A model generated the notes under the pieces. That model saw only the letters and a program-made list of their open reading frames with translations. It had not been told where the DNA came from and ran no database searches. A stretch of 64,000 nt of DNA from Hygrocybe punicea (lineage: Eukaryota; Basidiomycota; Agaricomycetes; Agaricales; Hygrophoraceae), in NCBI GenBank assembly GCA_963556145.1, contig OY744470.1, forward strand, positions 3,100,001 through 3,164,000, written 5' to 3'. The translations under genes were made by a program, and so were the position numbers. Position 1 is the first letter of the stretch, and each line of letters opens with the position of its first letter. This document shows, piece by piece, positions 10,503-21,916 of this stretch.

Positions 10503-12181
10503 AAGACCATAGTACTGTGCAAATTCTGAGCAGCTTGATCTGATTCCTAATGGTCAGAAACAATAATTGGAAGTGTCCTGGATAGCTGCAATGATGTTTC
10601 CAATGTGTGCAATGTGTGTGAAACCATTGCAAGGTTTGCATATGTGGAACTTATAGAAAGAATGCAAAGCTTAATAGAGCTTATTAGAGCTATCACATGG
10701 ACATCACGGCAAAGGGGCAATATGATAAACTGAGTTTGGGGTATACAGGGTGTCTTTATGGCTATTGAAACTACAGAGAGTATTTAGTTGTCAGGACATT
10801 GAAAGGAAGATGAGACAAATAGACAGAGTGCAATGGAATTATGATGCAATAGGGATGAAGTGGAAGTTATATAAAGGGAATAGTACCATATCCAAATAGC
10901 TAGAGGATGTGAGCTATAATGTTTGAAATAAGTGACACATGTCACAAAAAGGCTGAGATGGAGGAATAGGAATGACTTTGGATAAATGGTGTATGCATGG
11001 ATGATGTCAGAGAGGCTCAAAATATTCTGAGAGGCTCAAAGAGCTTTGAACAAAATTGCAGAGATGTCAAAGCATTGTGTTTGTTGCATGCATATTGCAA
11101 TCATATCACAAAGAAAAGGTTGAAATTGGGATGTTTTGAGGCTAATCACACTTTGTCAACACTAGCATAGGTTAAATAGAAGAATTCCATGCTCAGGAAT
11201 GTGAGCTGTGTATTAATGTGTGTATATTTGTTGCTGAAAATCTAGTAGATACTATATATATGTAATATATATCATTTTACCTGCTGTCAGTGGTGCTGCA
11301 TCAGTTTGGACACTCCCAGTTTTGTGGAGCAAAATCCTAGTTCAAGCATGTGAGATGAAACTGAGAAGTGTGTCAGTACAGGGAGATCAAACAGAAGACT
11401 CAGGTATCTTTGGTGCTTCTTGTGGGGAGGGCTAATCATGGTTAAGAATGTGTGCCTTTGTCCATGTTTGTACACCAGCCAGATGCAGGAAATTCACAGT
11501 CAGGACACTGGACTTCCACTTATGACACCTACAAAGCTGTGGTAGTGGCAGGAAACCAAACTAGATAGTATTAAGCAACATATTATCATTAATTAACCCA
11601 TAAAAACATTGAATTTTGACATGAAAACTATTCAGTAGTCTAGATCAATGTCCCCATCACTCTCCATCCTATCCATATTTTTGTTTGATGCCTCCTCCTA
11701 ATTGAACCTCAGACATGCAGCATGCATATCATCCTCCCAGTCACTGAAAATCTGACTGTCCCCAGTCAGCTACAGGAGAGATGGATTGGCTTTGGGGATC
11801 CAGAAACAGCACCCCATCCTGAGGAACAAATCAAAAAAAAAATTGAAAGAAAAAGACTAACTAGAATCAAAAATAAGATGAAAAGAAAATCAGAAAGAAA
11901 ATCAACAAGAAAATCCAAAGAAAATCTAAAAGGAAGGAGAATCCTCTACTCTAACCAAGCAACACAATTTTCCAAACCCACAAACTGATACTCCCATCTC
12001 TTCATTTGCTTTTCCAACAAAAAATATTCAGCTCTGAAGTTGATAAAATCAACTGTCAGTTTCTTGAGGTGATTTTTCAAATCTTGATGAATGGTGGGGC
12101 AACTAGGAGGTAGCTGGTAAGGTAGGACCATGGACATGGAGGGTAGTGGATATTGTACATAGATGTTGAAACCAGAGGGGG
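10503..12181. other. AT-rich stretch without recognisable gene
   Basis: Only short frames below 90 residues are found and none resembles a known protein. The lysine-rich frame at 11722-11988 comes from an A-rich stretch. CG dinucleotides are rare. Most likely old transposon or intergenic sequence. Confidence 0.55.
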
Positions 12182-12189
12182 CATAGTTT

Positions 12190-13470
12190 TAGTGTTTTAA
12201 GGTCTGGTTAGGTCCGATTTTTTGCTAAATTTAGACCTAACTGAGACTGAGACCGGTTACCTATCCAACTAATTACAACAAAACTGAGACCAGACCATTA
12301 GTAACCAGTTTGAGCTGCAGACCAAACCGGTTGTAACTGGTTATATGACCGGTCTAAACTGGTCCCTGGCTCACATACTAGTATATGTAATAAGGGAGGG
12401 GTATATTTAATGTAGGGGTATATTTAATGTAGTTGACAGGGCATTCACTAAACAGCACTAAATAGAAATGCCTGCCTCACTGTCCCACTTATCCCACTCT
12501 AAGTCTGCATTCAAGTACTCCATGAAATCCTCAAGCTCAATGTCTTCATCTGGATGTGGTTTGGACTGCGAACTGTCCTCCTCCATCCTCAAATTTCCTT
12601 GCAAGCCACAGTGCCACGTCAATTGACATGGGCCTGGAGTTGCAAGGAGTTGGGAGGGGTGGGGAGGAAGGCTCTGGGGACCTTTGTTTTGCTGTGTTGC
12701 CACTGTTGCTGCAGCTGCAGTGGCACCTGCTGCCGTTGTTGCTACTGATGCCATTGCTGTTGTCACTGCAGCAGCTGCTGTTGCCATTGCTGCTGCTGTC
12801 GCTGTCGCTGCTGCTGCTGTCGATGCTGCTGCTGTTGCTGCTGCCATGGCTGCTGCCATGTCCATGCTCAGGGGCATCATGGAGCTGTGGTGCATAGATA
12901 AATAAATGAGACATAATCAAGATGATGTACCTTAGCAGCAGGGGTGGGCACACCACTCCCTGCTGTGTCCTGTTCTCACTACTGTCCCTGGTTCCCATCA
13001 TGGGCATGGTGTTGGTGGTGTTGGCAGTTTGGCATGGGGTGTGAGCATTGATGGTGCTGCCGCTGCCAGCTGTCCTCATTGTGCTTCTCTGCATAAGGAA
13101 ATGTCAGTAAAATAAAACTTATTTGATTACTTACCATTGTTTCTTGATGAGCATTGCTGTTCTTCTTGTTGAGTCAATGTTTTGTGTCTATGTTGAAGAT
13201 CACATGATCTAAGTTCCCACATTCTCATTAACACAAAAATTAATTATTTCAGTATCTACATAGGATGAGTTCACGGTTTTGGTGATTTACTGGTTTAAAC
13301 CAGTCCTAACCAGTCCTAACTGGTCCCAGAAATTCAGCCATGAGTTGCTAACTGAGACTGACCATAAATCAGACATGACATAACCAAGACCAGTGGTCTG
13401 ATTATTTTCAGTCTGGTTAGGTTCAGTCTCAGTTACATTTTCAGTCTTGTAACCAGACCTTTAAACACTA
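12190..13470 (-). mobile_element. older non-autonomous hAT-type element with CTG-repeat exon
   Basis: The ends TAGTGTTTTAAGGTCTGG (12190) and, in complement, TAGTGTTTAAAGGTCTGG (ending 13470) are inverted repeats. Subterminal regions repeat AACTGGT, ACCGGT and CTGAGAC motifs. The middle (about 12690-12860) is rich in GCT/GCC triplets, and stretches at 12600-12670 align with 13930-13990 of the younger copy, so they belong to one family in the same orientation. The flanking 8-mers CATAGTTT and ACAAGTAG do not match, so no target duplication remains and one side may have been rearranged. Frames of 145-182 residues on the minus strand are Ala/Ser rich repeat artefacts. Confidence 0.62.
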
Positions 13471-13997
13471 ACAAGTAGACTACCCATACATGTACTATAA
13501 AACAGTCCCCGACGACCATACAAAAAGAGATATCATTAGTCCCCATTTCCTTACAGTCAGAATCACCTTTTAATCCTTTCAAATGCTTGTCCTCATTGAC
13601 CCTTAGACTTTCATAGTTGTCCTCGTTGACCTTCTCTTAGTTACTATCATTCATTCATTTTTTCCAACCTGACCCAACCCAACCCAACCCACCATACCCG
13701 ACATCGTCAGCATCATCAGGTTCATTCTAGTGTTGCCGAAGTTCAGTTCGGTCCGGTTCCGAGCCTTTTTGGCGGAACCGCGAACTGAACTTCGGGTCCG
13801 GTTTGGCGCATGGCTAAACCTGGACCCGGACGGCATCGAACCGTTTCTCCACGTTCGGTCTGGGTTCAGACGCGGTCTGAACCCTGGACCGAGGTGGGCT
13901 CACCCCATGAGTTCCATTCTCCTCGCGAATGGCAGGCACGTATCAATCGATACAGCGCTACACTTCGCGAGGTAGTTGGGCTGCGGGGGAGCCGTCC

Positions 13998-14480
13998 GGC
14001 GCTGCCACTGCTGCTGCCGCTGCCACTGCTGCTGTTGCTGCCGCTGCCGGTGCTGCTGCTGCTGCCGTCGCCGTTGCTGCTGCCGTCGCCGTTGATGCTG
14101 CCACTGCTGCTGCTGCTGTCGTGGCCGTTGCTGCTGCTGCTGCTGCCGCCGTTGCTGCTGCTGTCATTGCTGCGCTCCTGCTGCTGCTGTTGCCATTGCT
14201 GCTGCCGCTGTTGCTGCTGCTGCCGGCATTGCTGCTGCTGCTGCTGGCCGTCGTGGTTGTCGTTGCCGTTGTTGTTGCCGCCGCTGGTGGTGATGTTGGA
14301 TGGCTTTTGCTGTTGCCGCTGCCGCTGCCACTGCTGCTGCTGCCGTTGCTGCCGGCGCTGCTGCTTCCGCTGTTGCTGCTGCTGCTGGCCGTTGCCATTG
14401 TCGTTGCCTGGTTGCCGTTGCCATTGCCGTTGCCATTGCCACCGCTGGTGGTGGTGGTGGTGGTGGTGGTGGTGGTGTTG
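13998..14480. repeat. long CTG/CCG/GTT trinucleotide tract
   Basis: Nearly 480 bases consist of CTG, CCG, TTG and GTC triplets and end in about ten GTG repeats near 14447-14477. Open frames of up to 265 residues on both strands (poly-Leu, poly-Ala, poly-Gln, Cys-rich) arise from this composition and are not treated as genes. The tract sits at the same place as the shorter tract in the copy at 929. Confidence 0.85.
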
Positions 14481-14826
14481 CGGCTGTCCCGCGTCCGTTG
14501 GCATTGCGTTGGCGTTGGCATTCATCTTGTGCCAGGGTGTGGTCGCGATGTGGTCGCGGTCGAGTTGCCTGTCGCAAATAACATTAGTAAAGTTAAGAAA
14601 AAACTGAAACATACCTTGATGAACACAACACAATGTTGTGTTCAACCCGCGTTAATGTTGCTGTGTTGCGTGTGTTGTGTGTTGCGTGAAAGGTCACGGC
14701 CGGTCACATGATGCCGTTTAACACGAAATAGTAAGTAAAGAAATACGAAAAACAAATGAAATCAATACCTTAAAAATATCCGCGTTCGCGGTTTGAACGC
14801 GGTTTGGAGCCGTTCAGGAAATCCGG

Positions 14827-15695
14827 TGTAGAGACTCAACGTCCCTCTGAGGCCGTATCATCGATATAACACGAATCCGGACGAACCCAACACCTCCATT
14901 CGACTCCCATTCCAACCCGACGTAACCCGGCGTGACGTGACCCGACGTGACCGACGTGACCCGACGTATGCCGCTTTGTGACAGCCGCTTTCGGACCTAA
15001 TCCGGCAGCCTCAAACACCTCGGAGTTCCAACTCTAGTAGACGGATCTCATCGGACTCAATTCCCGATGTCGGACTTGCCCAATATATGCGTCCCCTCGT
15101 CCTTTTGGAGATACAGTTGACATTTTACATCTTTATCTTTTTATATTTGCATTCCTCTCCATTTCCCTGTCACTGTCGCATTGCAACCCCCTCTTCACAT
15201 CCCCATTCCAAATCCCCTTTGTAGTTCCCATCGGCCGAAGTAGACAAGTCTGAAAGTAGACTACTCATCCCTGTACTATAAAAACGGTCCCCGACGACCG
15301 TACAAAATAAGATACCTTTAGCCCCTGTTTCCATATAGTCAGAATTCCCTTTTAATCGTTTCAAATGCTCGTCCTCGTAGACCCTTAGCTTTTCATAGTT
15401 CACATCACCATCTTTATCGTAGTTCCTTTACTCGTTCATCGTTTCCGACCCGACCCGACCCGACCCGCCGTACCCGACATCGTCGGCATCGTCGGGTTGA
15501 TTGTTATTTCTCCGTTTTCACTCCGTTCATCGCCGGATTTATTGTTATTTGTATAGATTTACATGGCGGCCTTATTTTACTACATTTTACCACTATTCCC
15601 GACACTGATTTATCCACTGTCACTTCTACGCTGACACCCTTGGTTAGGATCTTCTCTTTTTATAGTTCCGAAGCCACCCCGAACCCGCATCTACA
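14827..15695 (+). repeat. solo LTR-like insert (869 bp) inside the hAT element
   Basis: It begins TGTAGAG and ends TCTACA, has TG...CA termini and is flanked by CCGG on both sides (14823-14826 and 15696-15699). Comparison with the empty site in the sister copy at 929-1813 shows that everything between is inserted. An ACTATAAAAACGG box near 15282 fits an LTR promoter. There is no coding sequence, so a solo LTR is the best reading; a non-autonomous DNA element with short ends is the alternative. Confidence 0.68.
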
Positions 15696-15998
15696 CCGGC
15701 AGGCCTCGAAACCTGGAACTGAACCCGCGGTCCGGTTCAGCACTTGGCTGAACTTAGACTGAACCTAGGGTTCGGTTCGGGGTTTGAACCGGGTTCGGCT
15801 AGGTTCGGAACCAAACTACGGCAACACTAGTTCATTCATTTTCAGTCTGGTTTATCATTATTTGTCCATTTCCTTAGTTTTATATGCAGCTTTTCTTTTA
15901 CTACTCTATCCCCGACACTGATCATCCACTGTCACTTCTACGCCGACACCCTCTGGTTAGGATCTATCTTCCAAAGCCACCCCGAAGCCACATCTATA

Positions 15999-16482
15999 TC
16001 GTTGTTGTTGTTGTTGTTGTCCTATTTGGAGGGCTGTGGTTTGTCATTGTCATAGTGGTGGTGGTGGCCACCATTGTCACCCTTGTCCTTGCCGCCTGTC
16101 ATCCTTGTTGGGTGTGTGGTGTTTGTGTTGTTGGTACTGCTCTTGTCATTGTTTGTGTAATTAGTAGCTAAGAAAAAAAAGAAAAAAAATACTTACCTAC
16201 TGCAACAGGGGGTGGGTGCACCGCCCCCCCCGCTGCCCTTCTCCCCATGTCCCATTGTTGTCCATGGTCATTGTTGCCATTCTTGTGGTTGTTTTGGCAG
16301 TTGCTGTTGCTGGTTGAGAGAAAACTGGATGTCACATGGTTGTGACACTACTTGCGATAAACCCGTGTGACCCATGCTCGGGTATGGGTTTGGGCTGGGT
16401 CCAGATTTGGCTACCCGTACCCGTACCTGTGACTACCCATGACCAAAAACCCTACGGGTTGCAAAACCCCTGCAGTTCACTA
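15999..16482 (-). mobile_element. 3' part of a further hAT-type element
   Basis: The right end reads, in complement, TAGTGAACTGCAGGGG, close to the end of the element at 7073. The stretch CTACTGCAACAGGGGGTGGG near 16198-16217 aligns with 12930-12990 of the element at 12190, and a (GTT)6 tract lies at about 16003-16020. The left part is missing: the fragment starts directly after the outer LTR copy. A possible target 8-mer GTCTTCTT follows at 16483-16490 but its partner was not found. Confidence 0.5.
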
Positions 16483-16490
16483 GTCTTCTT

Positions 16491-16904
16491 GCCCAGTGCT
16501 TTCGACATTGGGAGGAAGAGAAATATATATACACTACTAGTACTGGTAAGTGGCATTGGTGTTATGACTGAGGTGAGATGCATCAAGGTACAGATAGATT
16601 AAATTGCATTATCTTGTATCATGGGTTGAGACATAGCAGTGTAAGATAGAGTTATGTAGAGCTAGCCAGCATAGCATAGTGCAAGACAGGTTGACACAGA
16701 TGACATCTCAGCAGGTAGAATATGGTAGATGATGCTGGAGGGAGTTCATGTTGCTTTTGATGATTTGAGATATATTGAGGCTGTCTCAACACTGCTAGGT
16801 CAACCCACATTAACGTTAACTTGTAGTATCCATATTTACATTCATTTATATAACCTCATGTTAGCTAACAAGCTACCCTCTACCCAGGCCTGAAACGTGG
16901 TGAG
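16491..16904. other. no gene seen
   Basis: Short frames only. Nothing recognisable between the hAT fragment and the copia fragment. Confidence 0.5.
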
Positions 16905-17252
16905 TGAAACTTGGTCTATTGACTGGAGAGGAACCGGAAAGAGCAGAACACATAACAAAATACATGGACAATGTTTACCGCAACCTGGAAGAGTATTCAA
17001 CCAAGGGGGAGTGTTGGGAACAGTGGCCGAATAGTCATGAAAAGGATTAGTAATCCCTATCACATGACCCTGGAACTCAAACACATCTGTCTGATGGATA
17101 ATGCTGAGGCACAGCAGTTATTCTACTCAACACAAGAAACTTCTAGTAGATTTAGAAAGCAGTATAAAAACCCTCTCAGAGAGAGGCAAATATAATTAAT
17201 TCCACATAAAATATCTTAGCAGTCAACAACCACTGCACTATATATTCCAATA
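16905..17252 (+). mobile_element. truncated 3' end of a second copia copy with LTR
   Basis: The sequence from GAAACTTGGTCTATTGAC onward aligns with 5030-5374 of the first copia element. It contains the last residues of RNase H, the purine tract, and an LTR at 17012-17252 with the same TGTTGGGAA and TTCCAATA borders. The rest of the element is absent, so it is a 5'-truncated relic. Confidence 0.85.
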
Positions 17253-19699
17253 ACCACTACATAACTTTATAAGGCAAAGGGTTCATGGGTACTTTTAATG
17301 TTTTGGCCATTTTGGCTGATTACTAAGCATTAACCCTAGGGTTAGGAGTTAGCTAATTCCCAGTCAGTATCGAACCCACGATTAGTGTTGGGGGCAGAAT
17401 TGATTTGGGGCAAAACTGCTGGCAGATATGGCAGAACAGCATATGCCAGGAGTGGCAGAATTCAGCATGGGTATTTATGGGTATCTAAACATATTGTACC
17501 ATAGAATGTTCATAGAATCAAACCAATATGCCTACAGATGACATTAAGTGCCCAACATCCCAAGACCCTGAGGTATCAGTAGATGCATCAAGGATTGTGA
17601 CGTCCTCATCAAACCCAGTGGACGCAAGCCCTTTGTCAACACACTCCAACTCCGTAAAGTCATAGATCTGACCTTGCAAGATGTCAGCACCATCAAGGTC
17701 AGCAGATCCTTCTTCTCTCCTCTCTTTCTCCAATTCCTCAAAAGCCTCATCAATCTCATTGATGCTGATAGATTCCAGACCTTTGAGATAGTCATCTGGA
17801 TGCTCAGACACACCGGTCAAAGGGGGTTCCCATGCAAATGAAGTCTTGAGGTCCATTGCAAGGTATGTGTCAATACCAACAGTTGGCCAGGTGTGCATGT
17901 GGGCATGGCAATGGCATGTTGACTTTCCCATGGCATGGTTCTTTTCATGAAGGTGATAGGCATAGTTTGAGCATAGTTTACTGAGAGTCTCGAATGTTTC
18001 AATGGAGAGTTTATATCACTTGACTTATTGTGTTCCACCCTGGACCACCCAAGTCCGAGAAAAGTCATTCAACATCTGCTGAGTATGATAGAGAAGATGA
18101 TGATTGCAAAGGCCTTCAATGGGTTCATTGCGCTAGTAACAGGGAGGGACTCCCACCAGGCAAGTGCATCCACCTGACCTCCAACAAATGGACCCTTGAC
18201 TTGATAGTACTGCTGAAGATCCTGCACCAACAACATAGCTTTGGTCTCATTCCACTTCCATTGCTGGGCAATGCTGAGTGCAGTCTGGACCATGAATTCA
18301 AAGGAGTGGCCATTTGCAACTTGAGAAATTGCAAGTTTCCAACACATGGGATGCAGGAAAAGGGCAAGTGAGTGAATGTGAGTGTCCGTAGCATGAAAAA
18401 GTCAGCTGAAAGTTGCCTTCGCATGCATCCAAAACCCACAATCATCATCATCTGGATCTAATTCTGGTCGTGCCATTACCCTTGCACAATGAATCAGCTC
18501 GAGCATGCAATCTGCAAGTGTTGCTTCACCTGATTCCAGGTTGCCAATGGCATCCACAAGGGGTTTTGTAGTTTTGATCAATTGCATGAGCAGTCGCCAA
18601 AAGGTAGGGTCATGGAGAACAGTGTTGATAACATCTGCTGCAACAGCAGAGAGGCCATCTGTTTTTTTCTGTGCATCTGGTCGGAGGCATATGAGTGAGA
18701 GAGGGCTTCTGCAGACATTTCGTGAATCTTTTGTTGTGAAAAATGGACGCAGCTCACAGACCAATATGATTGCACACTTAATGCCTGCAAACTTAAGGCA
18801 TACCATCGATGCTTGCAGTTCTTCTTCATGTTTCAAGTGATCTTCTGTTTCTTAGCTTCAGAATTGAGTTGCCCACCCCAGTAGTGTGAATTGCTGAAGT
18901 ATGTCACAATATGATTGGCTTAGGAGATGACTTTTTTCATGATGGGGTAGGAAGTGATGTCGCCGATGATATTATTTAACCCATGAAGGAAGCATGCAAA
19001 TGTCTAGCAAATGATAAGCACAATAGTCTAAGCAGCAAGTAAGGAATTATTAATAATAACACACAAGAACCCAAAAGTAAGCACTCTGGAATTTCTTCTG
19101 AAATAATTCCATCATACTTGGATTGTTGGTAGTCACTGCAATGAGAATTTTGCCATCTTCTATCTTCATGGTCTTCATTGCCTTCTGTGCAGTCTCCAGA
19201 CCTTGTCTGCTGAGCCTCGACAACCAGTCAAATCCTCTAAGCCAAGGACAACTGGAAATTGATTGACTTCAGCTGCAACAGTCCCATATATGCTTCTTTT
19301 CAATTTATCCTCCCAACCATCAATAAGTAGAGTTATTTGTTTTCTACCTTGTAGTCAAGTAATCTCTTCTAGTTGAACACAAGCAGATTCCGAGTCCATG
19401 ATTGAATGTGAGAGGACATAGTGAGATGGGGAAATATATGATGGTCGGATAGCATCTAGGAACTGCTGGAAATAAGGATCTCAGGGAATGACAATGCAAC
19501 ATTTCCATGAACAATGGCACTTTTGAGACATGTCAAGAGCAGAATATTCAGGACAAGTTGATCACTCACCATAAGAGTTTGACATTAGCGCTAGCTTGTT
19601 GACTTGGTGTCATCGGGTGATCAATGAAGCTGTCAAGGGTTCCTTTTCGCTTCTTTGTGGCTGAAACAACTTGTGCAGCTGCTTCCAGTGCTGACACTA

Positions 19700-20323
19700 A
19701 ATCCAAAAAGGCATTTTGTCACCGTACAAATACTTAGATAATATGATTCCAAAATCTATATTTGGACATGCCCAACATGAGTTTCCAAATATGCAAATAA
19801 AGTAAAAAATTCATTATAGATTTTGAGGAGAACAAAATATGTTGTGAAAACAATAAATGAATATTGAATGTGGATTTGTATGTGGGTAAGCCTTTTTGCG
19901 TGCTCTAAGTTGTATACCAAATTCCAAATTTGGTGGAAACAAAAAGATTAACTTTGAAGCTCTATGAAATACAAAGGCCAGGTTACCATATGGAGTACCA
20001 GAGTTGCCTTATGGAGTACTGGAGTTACTTCATATGGTAACCCAGCCTTTTGTATTTCATAGAGCTTCAAAGTTAATCTTTTTGTTTCCACCAAATTTAG
20101 AATTTGGTATACAATTTAGAGCACACAAAAAGGCTTACCCACATACAAATCCACATTCAATATTCATTTATTGTTTTCACAACATATTTTGTTCTTCTCA
20201 AAATCTATAATGAATTTTTTACTTTATTTGCATATTTGGAAACTCATGTCAGGCATGTCCAAATATAGATTTTGGAATCATATTATTTAAGTATTTGTAC
20301 AGTGACAAAATGCCTTTTGCACA
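19700..20323. repeat. palindromic foldback element (624 bp) at a TA site
   Basis: Arms 19707-20000 and 20030-20320 are near-perfect inverted repeats, with a short loop around GAGTACCAGAGTTGCC. The flanking TA dinucleotides (19698-19699, 20324-20325) fit a TA target duplication, and the extreme tips are imperfect, so the borders may be off by a few bases. It lies between the BED finger and the rest of the hAT transposase. It carries no gene; a 68-aa frame across the centre is part of the palindrome. Confidence 0.8.
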
Positions 20324-20539
20324 TAGTGTGATTCAGATGAAGTCACTGATGATGATGTAAACTTGTCAGGGTCTAGCAAAGCATCTGGTTCACCTTTGCC
20401 AGCCAAAAATATTCGAGCCTCTTTATGAGCAATGGCAGGAGCATTGGGACATTTTGCTAGACTCATTAAATGCTTTGCAAGGTTATTGTCCCTATTCTGA
20501 ATCCGTGAATTAGAGTTATCAGCGCAATGATTGCACTTA

Positions 20540-21276
20540 TTGTGACTTTCAGAAAAGCTGTCGTGGCTTGAAATGTGCATCAAATTCAGCAAAATCACCA
20601 TTTTTTTAATAACTCATGGAATACTGTATGGATTGTTAAGGTGTAACAGGGGGCAATCATCTATTTTACAAGGGCTAGGCAGCCCCAGGCTTAGATTCTG
20701 AATATTACATGTATTACCAAATATCCAAACAATTCACCTGTTTTCAGTCACCCTTCTGTGGGAGACAAATAAGTCAGCAACCAGACCTCAGATTGGCAAG
20801 TATGTAGAGGCAAAATCCACCTATGGTTCTGGGGCTAGGCAGCCCCATACTTAATGTTACACACATGTAATTTTACATGAAGTTATGAACACCCAAAATA
20901 ATGCAAATTATATGAGACTAATAGGTCTTGCATAGATTGTTCACATGTTCATGAGTTCTTGAATGACAGGTGGGGCTGCCTAGCCCCAGAACCATAGATG
21001 GATTTTGCCTCTACATACTTGCCAATCTGAGGTCTGGTTGCTGACTTATTTGTCTCCCACAGAAGGGTGACTGAAAACAGGTGAATTGTTTGGATATTTG
21101 GTAATACATGTAATATTCAGAATCTAAGCCTGGGGCTGCCTAGCCCTTGTAAAATAGGATTGCCCCCTGTTACACCTTAACAATCCATACAGTATTCCAT
21201 GAGTTATTAAAAAAATGGTGATTTTGCTGAATTTGATGCACATTTCAAGCCGTGACAGCTTTTCTGAAAGTCGCAA
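20540..21276. repeat. palindromic foldback element (737 bp) inserted in the BED finger
   Basis: Tips TTGTGACTTTCAG and, in complement, TTGCGACTTTCAG; arms of about 320 bp are reverse complements, joined by a roughly 100-bp loop. TA duplicates lie at 20538-20539 and 21277-21278. Removing the element and one TA joins the minus-strand frame as SNHHWFK-CNHCADN, which restores the first cysteines of the BED finger without a gap. This fixes the borders and shows that it inserted into a coding transposase. Confidence 0.88.
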
Positions 21277-21916
21277 TAAACCAGTGATGGTTAGACTTGT
21301 TTTGAACTTTTTCAAGGAGTGTAAAGTTGGAAGTTATGAGGGAGGGGAAGTGTTGGCCAGCTCTCTTCTCAGTCATTGGTGTTGCAGGAAATTTTCAAGA
21401 CATTTGTTAGATAACATGGACTAGACTATAGAGAGTTCTGCCATATTCTGCCACACCCCTTTGCTGGCATGCCAGTATATGCTGGTCTGGCAGAATTGGC
21501 CGCATCAGGAAAACCTGATATTACTTAATTTTGTCTTAGGGTGTCTTAGTGCATCTTGATGTTCTTAAAATTTGTATTTACAGCCATTTTTGAAATGCTT
21601 GAGACTTTTTGAATTTTTTTCGATAGTTTAGAAAAATGTTGACTTAGAAAAATTTTGAGTGCTGTATTTATATCTCATGAAATACTGCATGGATTGACAT
21701 GGTTATAGAGGGAAAGTTGTACTATGTCTTGAGGGCTATCTACTCCTGTAATTACATTTAGAAAATATTTAGTGTGTGGTGAGTTGTGGATGAAACAAAA
21801 GGTAAACCAGTACTTTTTGACACCCTAAATGATATTGTCAAGTAATGCCATCAAATGAACTCCTATGAAGAAGATTGTAGAGAGAAAGTTCTTCATTTTG
21901 TCAAGGGCTAGAAGTA

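Larger units (their letters stand above)
13728..15829 (-). mobile_element. non-autonomous hAT element (2102 bp), sister of the copy at 929
   Basis: Ends TAGTGTTGCCG (13728) and CGGCAACACTA (15829) are perfect inverted repeats. The 8-bp target duplication GTTCATTC is perfect at 13720-13727 and 15830-15837. In reverse orientation its parts match 929-1813: the CCGAACC-rich end, the stretch around the intron (here about 14590-14640 on the complement, with the same GTATGT...TTTACTAATG...GACAG layout) and the CAG-rich exon. It is longer because the triplet tract is expanded and an LTR (14827-15695) is inserted. No transposase frame. It keeps many CG dinucleotides, so it is young. Confidence 0.93.
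13475..15998. repeat. outer LTR-like copy split by a hAT element
   Basis: The pieces 13475-13727 and 15838-15998 together match, in order, the right two thirds of the LTR-like repeat at 14827-15695: shared landmarks are AGTAGACTAC, GTCCCCGACGACC, CCGACATCGTC and CCCGACACTGAT...CACTGTCACTTCTACGC. The join is exactly at the hAT target site GTTCATTC. The right end reads TCTATA instead of TCTACA. The left part of this copy is missing next to the end of the hAT-type element at 13470. Confidence 0.75.
17518..21417 (-). pseudogene. hAT transposase (BED finger, DUF659-like, hATC), degraded
   Basis: From the 5' side (high coordinates): an N-terminal piece at 21290-21417 ending in SNHHW, a BED-type zinc finger at about 20430-20530 (CNHC ... 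HLMSLAKC), KKRKGTLDSFID at about 19620-19660, a DUF659-like block at 19080-19240 (KILIAVTTNNPSMM), TFACFLHGLN near 18960-18990, KPLVDAIGNLESGEATLADC near 18510-18570, and an hATC dimerisation block near 18070-18170 (DALAWWESLPVTSAM). These are the standard parts of basidiomycete hAT transposases. Several in-frame stops occur (for example after MKKVIS) and two palindromes split the N-terminal part. The gene would have excised and moved hAT elements in the nucleus; it is now inactive. Confidence 0.8.

Noticed and set aside
12458..13094. 145- and 182-aa minus-strand frames
   Set aside because: Ala/Ser-rich repeat frames inside the older hAT element, with no known domain.
13810..14711. Overlapping frames of 260 residues on both strands rich in Leu, Ala, Gln, Cys
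   Set aside because: They come from the CTG/CCG triplet tract of a non-autonomous hAT element; all frames are open for the same reason.
17320..17345. AACCCTAGGGTTAGG, telomere-like motif
   Set aside because: A single occurrence, not a repeat array; no sign of a chromosome end.
17361..17382. Possible tRNA B box (GGTTCGATAC on the minus strand) next to the hAT end
   Set aside because: No matching A box or stems at the right distance, even if the hAT element is removed.
19698..20325. Claim that excision of this palindrome restores the transposase frame
   Set aside because: Joining at TA leaves the BED finger side and the downstream side in different frames; an intron or later decay would be needed.
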